Below are positions 40,987 to 49,324 of a DNA stretch of 64,000 nucleotides, piece after piece. Source of the stretch: Solibacteraceae bacterium (GTDB lineage Bacteria; Acidobacteriota; Terriglobia; Bryobacterales; Bryobacteraceae); the NCBI GenBank assembly GCA_026984795.1, contig JALSRK010000015.1, positions 124,001 through 188,000 of the forward strand, read 5' to 3'. The notes below the pieces were generated by a model. That model saw nothing but the letters and a program-made list of their open reading frames with translations, ran no database searches and had not been told where the DNA came from. The position numbers were made by a program, and so were the translations under genes. The first letter of the stretch is position 1. Every line of letters begins with the position of its first letter.

Positions 40987-43900
40987 ATGCACCAGCATCA
41001 CCTGGAGTTCTCGGCTGAGTTGCCCGACGACCGGACCGAGAAGCTGCGCTACTTCGGACTCACCGCCGTCGTCGGCGCGCTCTTGCTGCTGAACCTGCTG
41101 GGCCTGTGGAAGACCGTCTTTGGCGTCGATACCGCCGCCATCCTCGCCGTCATCGCCGGCTACCGGACCTTTTACAACGCCATCGCCGGTCTGCTCGAGC
41201 GCCGCATCACCGCCGACCTTGCCATCGCCGCGGCCGTCGTCGCCGCCCTCGCCGTCGGCCAATACCTGGCCGCTGCCGAAGCCATGTTCATTATGCTCGT
41301 CGGCGAAGGGCTCGAAGGGTACGCAGCCAAACGGACCTCGACCGCCATCACCCGGTTTGTCGAACAGATGCCGCGGAAAGCGCGCCTGCTCCGCGACGGC
41401 GAAGAGGTCGAGGTGGATGCCGCGGCCCTGCTGCCCGGCGACCTGATTCTCGTCCGCGCCGGCGAACGTATCCCCGCCGACGGCGTCATCGACCACGGAA
41501 GCTCGGCCATCGACGAGGCCACGATCACCGGCGAGAGCCTCCCCGCCGACAAGGGCCCGGGCGACGAGGTCTTCTCCGGCACCCTGAACGGCCACGGCCT
41601 GCTCCGGATCCGCGTGACGCGGGCCGGCGAGGAAACAACGCTGGCCCGGGTGATCCGGCTCGTCGAAGAAGCCCGAAAACGCAAGGCGCCCGTGGAGCGT
41701 CTGGCGGACCGGTATGCCCGCTACTTCGTGCCCGCCCTCTTCGCCACCGCCTCGCTCACGTTCTATTTCACCGGCGACTGGATGCGCACCGTGGCCGTGC
41801 TGATCATCGCCTGCCCGTGCGCCTTGATCCTGGCGACCCCTACGGCGATGGTGGCCGCGATCGGCGGGCTGGCCCGGCGGGGCATCCTGGTGCGCGGCGG
41901 CAGCGCTCTGCAACTCGCTTCCCAGGCCGACACCATCGTCTTCGACAAGACCGGCACCGTCACCGAAGGCCGTTTCGAGATCCTCAAGATCCTCGCCCTC
42001 GGCGGCGGTGAAGACGATGTGTTGCGCCTCGCCGCCATCGCCGAGAGCGGTTCGGATCATATGCTCGCCCGGGTGATCGTCGAAGAGGCCCGGCGCCGGG
42101 GACTGGAGCTCCCTCAGCCGGAATCGGCGCACATCGTCCCCGGGCGGGGGGTGGAATGCCGTTTCGAAGGCCGGATGCTCAGGGCGGGCAACACCGCCTT
42201 GCTCGAGCAGAGCGGCGTTCAGCTCAGCGACGCTCTCCTGGCCGAGGCCGATCAGCTCGGCGCCACGCCTGTCCTCGTCGCCGAGGACGGCCGCCTCGCC
42301 GGCGCCATTCTTCTTCGCGACCGGGTCCGCGAGGGCATCAAGGAAGCCGTCCACGGACTCGAACACCTGGACATCACCCACCTCGTCATGCTCACCGGCG
42401 ACCGCCGCCGGGCCGCCGAGGCCATCGCCCGCGAGATCGGCATCCCGAACGTCGAGGCCGAACTGCTGCCCGAAGAAAAGGTCGAAAAACTCCGCCAGTA
42501 CCTCTCCCAGGGCCGTAAGGTCGCTATGGTCGGCGACGGCGTCAACGACGCCCCGGCGCTGGCCACCGCTCACGTCGGCATCGCCGTCTCCGGAGCCAGC
42601 GATATCACTGCCGAAGCGGCCGACGTCGTTTACATGCCGCGGCCGCTGGACCGCTTGCCCAAGCTGTTCGAGGTCGCCCGCAAGGCCGTGTCCACCGCCT
42701 GGCTGAACATCATCCTTTTCGCCGGCGTAGTGAACGTGGTCGCCGTGGGAATCGCCTCGACCGGCATCGTCGGCCCCCTCGGCGCCGCTGTCTTCCACCA
42801 GGTGGCCTCTCTGCTCGTGATCCTCAACTCGCTGCGGTTGCTGCGGGTGGAACCGGCCCGCGGCCGGCATCACGGCGGTTTGCTGCACCGGCTCGGCCAC
42901 CAGATCGAGCACACTCCTGCCGCCGCCGCCTGGCGGAAACTCAAAGCTGCCGCAGCCGCCTTCGATCCGAAAGAGGCCTTCCATTACCTCATCGTCAACC
43001 GCCGCCGCTATGCGAAGCCGGCCCTCGCCGGCGCCGCCGCACTCTACCTGCTCAGCGGTTTCTATGTACTCGGCCCCGACGAGGTGGGTGTGATCGAACG
43101 GTTCGGCCGTAAGATCCTCCCGTACAAACAGCCCGGCCTGCACTTCAAGTGGATGTGGCCTGTGGACCGGCTGACCCGGATCCAGGCGCGGCGGGTGCGG
43201 GTGATTGAAATCGGTTTCCGTAGCGGGAGCGAGCTTCCCGAAACCGAGCCCGCTGCCTATGAGTGGAACGTGCAGCACCGCTCGGGGCGTTTCCAGAAGA
43301 AGCCGGAAGAGTCCCTCATGTTGAGTGGGGACATGAACATGCTCGAAATGAACGCGGTGATCCACTACCGCCTGAACCGCCCCGACGACTACCTCTTCCA
43401 GCTTCTCGACGGCGAAACCACCGTCCGCGTCGCCGCCGAGAGCGTGCTGCGCAGCGCCGTCCGAACCACAGTGCTGGACGGCGTCTTGACGGTGGCCCGC
43501 AACGAGATCGAGCGGCGCACCGCTGAGGAGCTTCAGAGACGCCTCGACAAATACCGTGCCGGAGTTCAAATCCTCCAGGTCCGGCTTCTCGACGTGCATC
43601 CCTCACTCGAGGTGGTGGACGCCTTCCGCGATGTCGCCGGCGCGTTCGAGGAAAAGAACCGCATGATCAACGAAGCCGAAGGCTACCATAACGAACAGGT
43701 GGCCCTGGCCCGGGGCACGGCGGCCGCTGACGTCGTCACCGCCCGGGGATACTCCGTGGACCGTAAGAACCGCGCCGCCGGCGAGGCGTCGCGCTTCATC
43801 GCCTGGGAACAGGCCTTCCGGCGAGCCCCGCAGGTCAACCAGACCAGACTCTACCTGGAAACGATGGAACAGATCCTGGCGGGACGCCGCAAGATGATCG

Positions 43901-44064
43901 TGGACTCCACGCGCGGCCGCCGCCACCTGACACTCGTCGATGACGGCCTGGGATTGTTCCCGGCCGTGCCCGAACAGCCGTACCGGCCGGAGACCGAATA
44001 CCCGCCCCTGGAAGAATCTCCGCCCCCTCCGGTTCCCGGCGCGGCCCCGGCGAAGCAGCCATGA
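40987..44064 (+). CDS. P1B-type metal ATPase fused to an HflK-like SPFH domain
   Basis: A single 1025-codon frame. Residues 1-620 are a heavy-metal P-type ATPase: TGES actuator loop (181-184), CPC in the membrane (276-278), phosphorylation site DKTGT (320-324), GDGVNDAP (516-523) and a last helix FHQVASLLVILNSLRLLR (603-620). No N-terminal CxxC metal-binding domain exists; the protein opens MHQHH. A His-rich linker (about 625-643) follows, then a membrane helix (about 680-697) and a full HflK-like SPFH domain (VGVIERFGRKILPYKQPGLHF to about residue 970) with a Pro-rich tail. Metal identity is uncertain: CPC suggests Cu/Zn/Cd, but the HQVAS motif is not a classic subgroup mark. First of four coupled genes. 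Confidence 0.93.
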   Translation: MHQHHLEFSAELPDDRTEKLRYFGLTAVVGALLLLNLLGLWKTVFGVDTAAILAVIAGYRTFYNAIAGLLERRITADLAIAAAVVAALAVGQYLAAAEAMFIMLVGEGLEGYAAKRTSTAITRFVEQMPRKARLLRDGEEVEVDAAALLPGDLILVRAGERIPADGVIDHGSSAIDEATITGESLPADKGPGDEVFSGTLNGHGLLRIRVTRAGEETTLARVIRLVEEARKRKAPVERLADRYARYFVPALFATASLTFYFTGDWMRTVAVLIIACPCALILATPTAMVAAIGGLARRGILVRGGSALQLASQADTIVFDKTGTVTEGRFEILKILALGGGEDDVLRLAAIAESGSDHMLARVIVEEARRRGLELPQPESAHIVPGRGVECRFEGRMLRAGNTALLEQSGVQLSDALLAEADQLGATPVLVAEDGRLAGAILLRDRVREGIKEAVHGLEHLDITHLVMLTGDRRRAAEAIAREIGIPNVEAELLPEEKVEKLRQYLSQGRKVAMVGDGVNDAPALATAHVGIAVSGASDITAEAADVVYMPRPLDRLPKLFEVARKAVSTAWLNIILFAGVVNVVAVGIASTGIVGPLGAAVFHQVASLLVILNSLRLLRVEPARGRHHGGLLHRLGHQIEHTPAAAAWRKLKAAAAAFDPKEAFHYLIVNRRRYAKPALAGAAALYLLSGFYVLGPDEVGVIERFGRKILPYKQPGLHFKWMWPVDRLTRIQARRVRVIEIGFRSGSELPETEPAAYEWNVQHRSGRFQKKPEESLMLSGDMNMLEMNAVIHYRLNRPDDYLFQLLDGETTVRVAAESVLRSAVRTTVLDGVLTVARNEIERRTAEELQRRLDKYRAGVQILQVRLLDVHPSLEVVDAFRDVAGAFEEKNRMINEAEGYHNEQVALARGTAAADVVTARGYSVDRKNRAAGEASRFIAWEQAFRRAPQVNQTRLYLETMEQILAGRRKMIVDSTRGRRHLTLVDDGLGLFPAVPEQPYRPETEYPPLEESPPPPVPGAAPAKQP

Positions 44065-44092
44065 AGCGCTCGAGCCATTGAGAGGATGAACG

Positions 44093-44983
44093 ATGGAGCG
44101 TTATAAGAAATACGTACCGGCCGCCCTCGCGGCCCTCCTGGCGCTGCTGCTGGCGCGCACCTTCTTTTCCGTCCGGGAAACCGAATTCGTCCTCGTCACC
44201 CAGTTCGGCAAGCCCGTCTACACCGTGACCGAGCCGGGCCTCCACGTGAAATGGTTCTTCCGCAGCGCCACCTACTTTGACCGCCGCCTCCGCATCTACA
44301 ACCCGCGTCCGAGCGAGTTTCTGACCCGCGACAAGAAGAACCTCGTCATCGAGTGCTACGTCGCCTGGCAGATCGCCGATCCGAAGACCTTCGTCCAGAC
44401 CGTCGGCGATCCGGTGGCTGCGGAGATGCGCCTGCACGACATCATTTGGTCCTCGCTCGCCGCCGCCGTCGGCACGCACGACATGGACGCGTTGATCGCG
44501 CCGTCGCCCCAGGCCGTGCGCACTCAGGACATGCTCGACGAGGTGACGCAGCTCACCGACGCCCGGGCGCTGGAACGTTACGGCATCCGCGTCGCCGACG
44601 TCCGCATCAAGCGCCTCAACCTGCCCGAGCAGAACAAGCAGAGCGTCTATGCGCGTATGAGAGCCGAACGGGAACGCATCGCCCGCCGGTACCGGGCCGA
44701 GGGCGAGGAGCAGGCCCTCAAGATCCGCGCCGACGCCGACCGTCAGAAGCAGGAGATCCTCTCGGCGGCCTACAAGCAGGCCGAAGAGATCAAAGGCCAG
44801 GGCGACGCCGAGGCGACGCGCATTTACAGCAACGCTTACTCGCGGAACCCGGCTTTCTATAAGCTGTTGCGTACCCTCGAAGCCTACAAGAAGATCTTCG
44901 GCGACGACAAGACCACAGCCATCCTGAGCTCGGACTCCGAGCTGCTGAAAGTCATGATGGAAGGAGAGAGGGCAGCACGGTGA
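44093..44983 (+). CDS. hflC: HflC-like SPFH membrane protein
   Basis: A 296-residue protein: one N-terminal membrane helix (about 9-25), the SPFH/band-7 domain (FVLVTQFGKPVYTVTEPGLH, then KNLVIECYVAWQIADP) and a helical coiled-coil region (RMRAERERIARRYRAEGEEQ). It ends in NPAFYKLLRTLEAYKKIFG, as in HflC. HflC with HflK forms a membrane cage around FtsH in E. coli; here the partners are the ATPase fusion before it and the HflK-like gene after it. GAGAGG precedes the ATG; the stop overlaps the next GTG. No ftsH is in the window. Confidence 0.9.
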   Translation: MERYKKYVPAALAALLALLLARTFFSVRETEFVLVTQFGKPVYTVTEPGLHVKWFFRSATYFDRRLRIYNPRPSEFLTRDKKNLVIECYVAWQIADPKTFVQTVGDPVAAEMRLHDIIWSSLAAAVGTHDMDALIAPSPQAVRTQDMLDEVTQLTDARALERYGIRVADVRIKRLNLPEQNKQSVYARMRAERERIARRYRAEGEEQALKIRADADRQKQEILSAAYKQAEEIKGQGDAEATRIYSNAYSRNPAFYKLLRTLEAYKKIFGDDKTTAILSSDSELLKVMMEGERAAR

Positions 44984-46005
44984 GCCTGACCGGCGTCGCC
45001 AAACCGGGAACCCATCCGGAGCATGAGCACCCTCATGCCCATGAGCATCCCCACCCTCACGAGCGCCGTCCTCCCATTTGGCGGCGCCACCCGAGGCGAA
45101 TTGCCGGAGCTCTGCTTCTGTTGTGGCTGCTGAGCGGCGTCTACATCGTCCCCGCTGACCAGCAAGCGGTGGTCACCCGGTTCGGCAAGGTGGTGGAGCC
45201 GCGGGTGATGCCCGGCATCCACATCGCCTGGCCGTGGCCCCTTGAGCGGGTGACGAAGCTCAAGGTTCAGCAGTTGCAGCGCCTCATCATCGGCGGCGAT
45301 ATCTCCGACGGCATCCTGGGCCGCACCGATCCCCGCATCTCCCAATTCTTGACCGGCGATCAGAACCTGATCCACATGCGGGTCGTCGTCCAGTACTCGG
45401 TGGGCGAGCCGGCCCAGTATCTGTTCCGCGCGGAAAACGTATCGAAGGCCGTCGGGGCCGCGGTGGAAGCCGAGCTGGCCCACCGGGTGGCGAACCGTGG
45501 CGTCGACGCCGTCCTGACCACCGAGAAAGCGGCCATCCAGGAAGAGGTCCGCGCCGCGGCGCAGAAGATCATCGACGCTTACGGCATCGGGGTGCTGCTG
45601 GCCAGCGTCAACATCGAGAGTGCCCAACCGCCGCCGGAGGCGGCCGACGCCTTCCGCGATGTCGCCGGGGCCCGGGCCGACGCCGCCCGCATCGTCAATG
45701 AGGCTCACGGTTACGCCAACGACGTCATTCCCCGGGCCCGGGGCGAGGCTCAGCGGCTGCTCGCCGAGGCCGAAGCCTACCGCCGCCGCAAGATCAATGA
45801 GGCCCTCGGCGACGCCTCCCGCTTCTCCCAGGTCGCCCGGGAATACCAGCGCGCCCGGCAGATCACCGGCCGCCGGCTGTACCTCGAGACGATGGAGAAG
45901 ATCCTGCCCCGTATCCGCAAGCTGGTTGTCGACAAGAGCGGCAACCTCGACCTGACGATCATTCGGAAAGGGGCCCCGCCCGCCAAACCTCCCCCGAAGC
46001 AGTGA
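44980..46005 (+). CDS. hflK: HflK-like SPFH protein with His-rich N-terminus
   Basis: A 341-residue protein starting at GTG 44980, overlapping the hflC-like stop by four bases, with AAGGAG upstream. Residues 11-28 are a His/Glu/Pro repeat (HPEHEHPHAHEHPHPHE), a likely metal-binding tail on the cytoplasmic side. One membrane helix (about 40-55) follows, then an SPFH domain (AVVTRFGKVVEPRVMPGIHIA) and the helical region (AFRDVAGARADAARIVNEAHGY; long run, about 225-246) resembling the end of the ATPase-fused SPFH domain. Ordinary HflK N-termini are Gly/Asn-rich, not His-rich. Confidence 0.88.
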   Translation: MSLTGVAKPGTHPEHEHPHAHEHPHPHERRPPIWRRHPRRIAGALLLLWLLSGVYIVPADQQAVVTRFGKVVEPRVMPGIHIAWPWPLERVTKLKVQQLQRLIIGGDISDGILGRTDPRISQFLTGDQNLIHMRVVVQYSVGEPAQYLFRAENVSKAVGAAVEAELAHRVANRGVDAVLTTEKAAIQEEVRAAAQKIIDAYGIGVLLASVNIESAQPPPEAADAFRDVAGARADAARIVNEAHGYANDVIPRARGEAQRLLAEAEAYRRRKINEALGDASRFSQVAREYQRARQITGRRLYLETMEKILPRIRKLVVDKSGNLDLTIIRKGAPPAKPPPKQ

Positions 46006-46008
46006 GAC

Positions 46009-46488
46009 ATGGCTGAGCAACGAACCGCCCAGGCAGTGACCATCGCGGTGATCGCCCTGATCGTGGCGATCATCGCCATCCGCCAGTCCGGCTGGAAGCC
46101 CTCACCGCGCACCAACCGCGACCAGACGCCCCAGGACGCCATCTATGCGATGTTGGACGCCGCTCGGGAAGGCGACGTCCAGGCTTACCTCAGGCACTAC
46201 GCCGGCCAGATCCGCGCCACTTTGGAGCAGGCCGTCAAGGAGCAGGGCGAGGACGGCTTCGCCCGCTACTTGCGGGAGAGTAACGCGCCGGTCAAAGGCA
46301 TCGCCATCACCGAGCCGGAGAAGATCGCGCCCAACGAAGTGAAAGCCCGCGTCGAGTACGTCTACCAGGACCGCAACGAGGTTCAGTACATGTACCTGAC
46401 TCGAACCGGCGGCAAGTGGGTGATCACCCGCGTGGACGCGGTCCAGCGCATCAAGACAGTGATCCCCTACGGGACTCCGGTGGAGTGA
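46009..46488 (+). CDS. Membrane-anchored small protein, DUF4878/NTF2-like
   Basis: A 159-residue protein: an N-terminal membrane helix (about 8-24) and a domain with AIYAMLDAAREGDVQAYLRHY and KARVEYVYQDRNEVQYMYL, then GGKWVITRVD. This is the pattern of DUF4878/lumazine-binding-like NTF2 folds, often lipid- or membrane-linked. ATG 46009 is three bases after the hflK-like stop, so it belongs to the ATPase-SPFH operon as a fourth component. Function unknown. Confidence 0.78.
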   Translation: MAEQRTAQAVTIAVIALIVAIIAIRQSGWKPSPRTNRDQTPQDAIYAMLDAAREGDVQAYLRHYAGQIRATLEQAVKEQGEDGFARYLRESNAPVKGIAITEPEKIAPNEVKARVEYVYQDRNEVQYMYLTRTGGKWVITRVDAVQRIKTVIPYGTPVE

Positions 46489-46494
46489 CGCCGC

Positions 46495-46785
46495 TTACGA
46501 GCTTCTCCCGGTTTTGCCGCCTTCGCCCTCCGGCAGGAAGGACCTGTAGCCACCGCTTTGCATCGCCGCGCGGGTCCGGTCGAGATCGGCGGCGCGCACG
46601 TAGAAGAACGCTCCCACCCGGGTGCGGCGGAAAATCACTCCTCCGCTGTACGTATCCGGCTCGACGTAGTAGTCGATCGCCCGCTCGGTCAGCAGGTCCT
46701 CGAGCCTCAGGGCCTCGTTCAGGCGCTTGGCGATGTAAACCAGCGTCAATTCGTCGCCGTCGAAGAACTCGGCTTCTCTGCGCAC
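46495..46785 (-). CDS. DUF2007-like small signal-transducing protein
   Basis: A 96-residue protein with TLVYIAKRLNEALRLEDLLTERAI and a following beta segment (GVIFRRTRVGAFFYVRAADL), the PII-like DUF2007 fold. Starts at GTG 46785, 11 bases after a minus-strand TATAAA. Convergent with the SPFH operon, with a six-base gap. Possibly binds a small ligand; role unknown. Confidence 0.75.
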   Translation of the reverse strand: MRREAEFFDGDELTLVYIAKRLNEALRLEDLLTERAIDYYVEPDTYSGGVIFRRTRVGAFFYVRAADLDRTRAAMQSGGYRSFLPEGEGGKTGRSS

Positions 46786-46796
46786 CGCTGTCTTGA

Positions 46797-46802
46797 TTTA
46801 TA
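46797..46802 (-). promoter_or_regulatory. TATAAA -10 hexamer of the DUF2007 gene
   Basis: Minus-strand TATAAA 11 bases before the GTG start, in the 99-base gap to the divergent sialidase gene. Confidence 0.45.
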
Positions 46803-46884
46803 CCGCATCTCGGCGCTCGGAACAGCTTGACGGCGGCGCCTCGGCGCGGCAGGATGGGTTAGGCTCTGACCAGAGAGGCCGGCC

Positions 46885-48072
46885 ATGAGACCTGTATCGC
46901 TGCTTCTGTTCGCCGCTGTCTGCCTCACCTGCGCGAATCGCGTCCCGAAGCCCGCCGTCGAGCACGTTACAGTCTTCCGCTCCGGCCCGGAGGGTTATCC
47001 GAGCATTCGGATCCCGTCGGTCGTAGTGACGAAATCCGGCGCCGTCCTGGCCTTTGCCGAAGGCCGCATGAAACCCAGCGACCACGCCGAGAACGACATC
47101 ATCCTCAAGCGCAGCACCGACGGTGGGCGCACCTGGGGCGAGCTTCAGGTGATCGCCGAAGACGGACGCAACTGCCTCAACAACCCACAGGCCGTGGTGC
47201 TGCCTGCAGGCCGCGTTTTGCTCATGTATCAGGTCTTCCCGGAACACGTACACTCGGTGAGAATGGGTGATTCCATCCGCCCGGCTTCCCCCGGCTACGA
47301 AGGCCCGGACGTGCAGCGTTCCTACCTCATCTGGAGCGACGACGAGGGCCGGACCTGGTCCGAGCCGCGCGACGTCACCCGCCAGGTGAAACGCCCCGAC
47401 GCCTCGGCGCTGGCCGGCGGGCCCGGCATCGGCATCGTGCTGCGCCGCGGCCCGCATAAGGGGCGGATCGTGATGCCCTTCAACGAGACCGTCTACCCGG
47501 GCGAGGGGCGCGAACCGAAAGACCGCATCTTCCACGTCTACGCCGCCTTCTCCGACGACGGCGGCCGGACGTGGCGCTGCGGCCATCCCGTCCCGCACGA
47601 CCAAGACCTGCCGGGGCAGGCCGGCTGGGGAAACGAGGTCCAGGTGGTCGAGCGCATCGACGGCTCGATCCTGCTGAACTCCCGCAGCTACCGCGGGGCG
47701 AAACTCCGCAAGACGGCTGTCAGCGACGACGGCGGCGAGACGTGGTCTCCCCTGAAAGACGATCCGCAACTCCCCGAACCCGAGTGCATGGGCAGCATCT
47801 TCCGCTACAGCGATCCCCTAGACGGCGAGCCAAGCCGCATCCTGTTCAGCTCGCCGGCCAGCCAGTCCGCCCGGACCTTGGGCACCATCCGCCTTAGCTA
47901 TGACGAAGGCGAAACGTGGCCCGTCTCCCGGATCCTGGTTCCCAACGGCGGCTCTTTCGCCTACTCCTGCTTGACGCGGCTGCCCGACGGCGCGATCGGC
48001 TGTCTTTACGAGACCGACCACTACGGTCGCATCGTCTTCGCCCGCATTCCCCTCGCCTGGCTCGTACCGTGA
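46885..48072 (+). CDS. Secreted exo-alpha-sialidase (BNR/Asp-box propeller)
   Basis: A 395-residue exported protein (signal 1-17; LTC could be a lipobox). It has the FRIP-like SIRIPSVVV near residue 35 with the first Arg of the sialidase triad, FAEGRMKPSDHAENDI, and five Asp boxes: STDGGRTWG (77), SDDEGRTWSE (about 151), SDDGGRTW (about 223), SDDGGETW (about 280) and SYDEGETW (about 338). It probably releases sialic acid or a similar nonulosonate from glycans. A sialic-acid catabolic set is not in the window. Confidence 0.87.
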   Translation: MRPVSLLLFAAVCLTCANRVPKPAVEHVTVFRSGPEGYPSIRIPSVVVTKSGAVLAFAEGRMKPSDHAENDIILKRSTDGGRTWGELQVIAEDGRNCLNNPQAVVLPAGRVLLMYQVFPEHVHSVRMGDSIRPASPGYEGPDVQRSYLIWSDDEGRTWSEPRDVTRQVKRPDASALAGGPGIGIVLRRGPHKGRIVMPFNETVYPGEGREPKDRIFHVYAAFSDDGGRTWRCGHPVPHDQDLPGQAGWGNEVQVVERIDGSILLNSRSYRGAKLRKTAVSDDGGETWSPLKDDPQLPEPECMGSIFRYSDPLDGEPSRILFSSPASQSARTLGTIRLSYDEGETWPVSRILVPNGGSFAYSCLTRLPDGAIGCLYETDHYGRIVFARIPLAWLVP

Positions 48073-48154
48073 ATCCCGGTCCTGCCCGTCGCCGACCCTC
48101 CCGGGCGGGTGATTCGCCGGGCAACCGCCCGATCCGGTCCGGCGTGTCCGTATG

Positions 48155-49255
48155 CTAAGGCTCGGCGGCCGCCATCGACTCCGCAGCAGCGGCTGGAAAG
48201 GTCTCGGGCGTGACGAAGAAGGCCAGCTCCCAACCCGCCTCCTCGAAAGCGTGTGCTCGGGCGGTAAAGACCACCGAACACGCGGGTTCTTCCGGCGGCT
48301 CCGGCACCTCCGGACCGGCGGCCGGAGAAACGACGGCAAGATACCGTAAGACGTGGTAGACATCACCCTCAGCCGGTATCGAGAGATCGTAATACTGGGT
48401 CCGGAAACGAACCCGCGCGTCCCGCTGAGCGGTGTGCCAGACCAGGTAGGAGCAGCACTCCACCACCCGCTCGAACCACGCCGGGCGGGTGAGACCGGAC
48501 GGAAGATCGAGCACCAGGACGGCCAGCGGGTCCTGGTCCTGCGCAAACTCTCGGACCTGCAGCTCCCCGGTGTGCGCCGTCGCTTTCCAGTCCACGTGCC
48601 GCGCGCTTTCCAAAGGCTCGTACGGACGGATGCGGTAAAAGTCGCTCCCTCTGCCGCGCAGGCGGGCCTCTATTTCACCGTTCACAGCGTGGAGCAGCTC
48701 CGGAAAGCCCGGCTGCGGCTCCAGACACGGATAGACGAGGATGTCCCGCTCCAGCGTCACGCGGATCCGCCGCTCGGTGAAGCCGAACGGAAAGCGGGTG
48801 GAGAACTCAAAAGCGTTCTCCCGATAACGTCCGCGCCTCGGGAACTCCGCCTCCACAGTGACCTGGACGACGCTGCGCGGAGGCAAGACCGGAAAGTAGA
48901 GGTCCGCCGGGATCGGGCTGGGCTGCACGCCGCTCAGGCGAACCGAGAAGGCCGTCAGCCGTTTCTGATTGCGGATCTGGACTCGGGCCGCCGCCTTCTG
49001 CCGCGCGGCGATATGCTCCGGCAGCGAGAAGTCCACCTGGAGCTCGGCCAGGGTGAGGCGGCTGACGAGCCCGGAGACGAGTAGCGCCGCCAGCATCACC
49101 GCAAAGAGCAGGAACAGCAGGTTGTTGGCCGAAACGAACGCCCCGATGCCGACCAGGACCGCGGCCGCCGTGAAGACCAGGCCGCGCCGAGTGACCCGCT
49201 GCCGCACACCGCCGGCCACGCCACGGCGGATGCGCCTCCACCAATCGCCGAACAC
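48155..49255 (-). CDS. DUF58 membrane protein (MoxR-associated type)
   Basis: A 366-residue protein with two N-terminal membrane helices (about 25-70) and a vWA-like DUF58 region, marked by RIRPYEPLESARHVDWKATAH and LQVREFAQDQDP. DUF58 proteins usually lie beside a MoxR AAA+ ATPase and a transglutaminase; neither is next to it here, so it is an orphan. Convergent with the sialidase and divergent from the DUF1080 gene. Confidence 0.9.
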   Translation of the reverse strand: MFGDWWRRIRRGVAGGVRQRVTRRGLVFTAAAVLVGIGAFVSANNLLFLLFAVMLAALLVSGLVSRLTLAELQVDFSLPEHIAARQKAAARVQIRNQKRLTAFSVRLSGVQPSPIPADLYFPVLPPRSVVQVTVEAEFPRRGRYRENAFEFSTRFPFGFTERRIRVTLERDILVYPCLEPQPGFPELLHAVNGEIEARLRGRGSDFYRIRPYEPLESARHVDWKATAHTGELQVREFAQDQDPLAVLVLDLPSGLTRPAWFERVVECCSYLVWHTAQRDARVRFRTQYYDLSIPAEGDVYHVLRYLAVVSPAAGPEVPEPPEEPACSVVFTARAHAFEEAGWELAFFVTPETFPAAAAESMAAAEP

Positions 49256-49288
49256 CTGCCCTCATGGTGGCACAGGCCGCCGGACAGG

Positions 49289-49294
49289 TACAAT
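49289..49294 (+). promoter_or_regulatory. TACAAT -10 hexamer of the second DUF1080 gene
   Basis: TACAAT 30 bases before ATG 49325, with GGAGG at 49311-49315 nine bases from the ATG, so this transcript has a normal leader. Confidence 0.5.
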
Positions 49295-49324
49295 GGCGGT
49301 GAACGGGAACGGAGGCCGTCTCGC

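Noticed and set aside
39021-41018. 665-codon plus-strand frame spanning the intergenic gap and the glycosidase
   Set aside because: Shadow of the minus-strand glycosidase, which has a signal peptide and the NEP catalytic motif.
40969-43599. 876-codon minus-strand open frame opposite the ATPase fusion
   Set aside because: The plus strand carries all P-type ATPase motifs; the antisense frame has no domain and a typical shadow composition.
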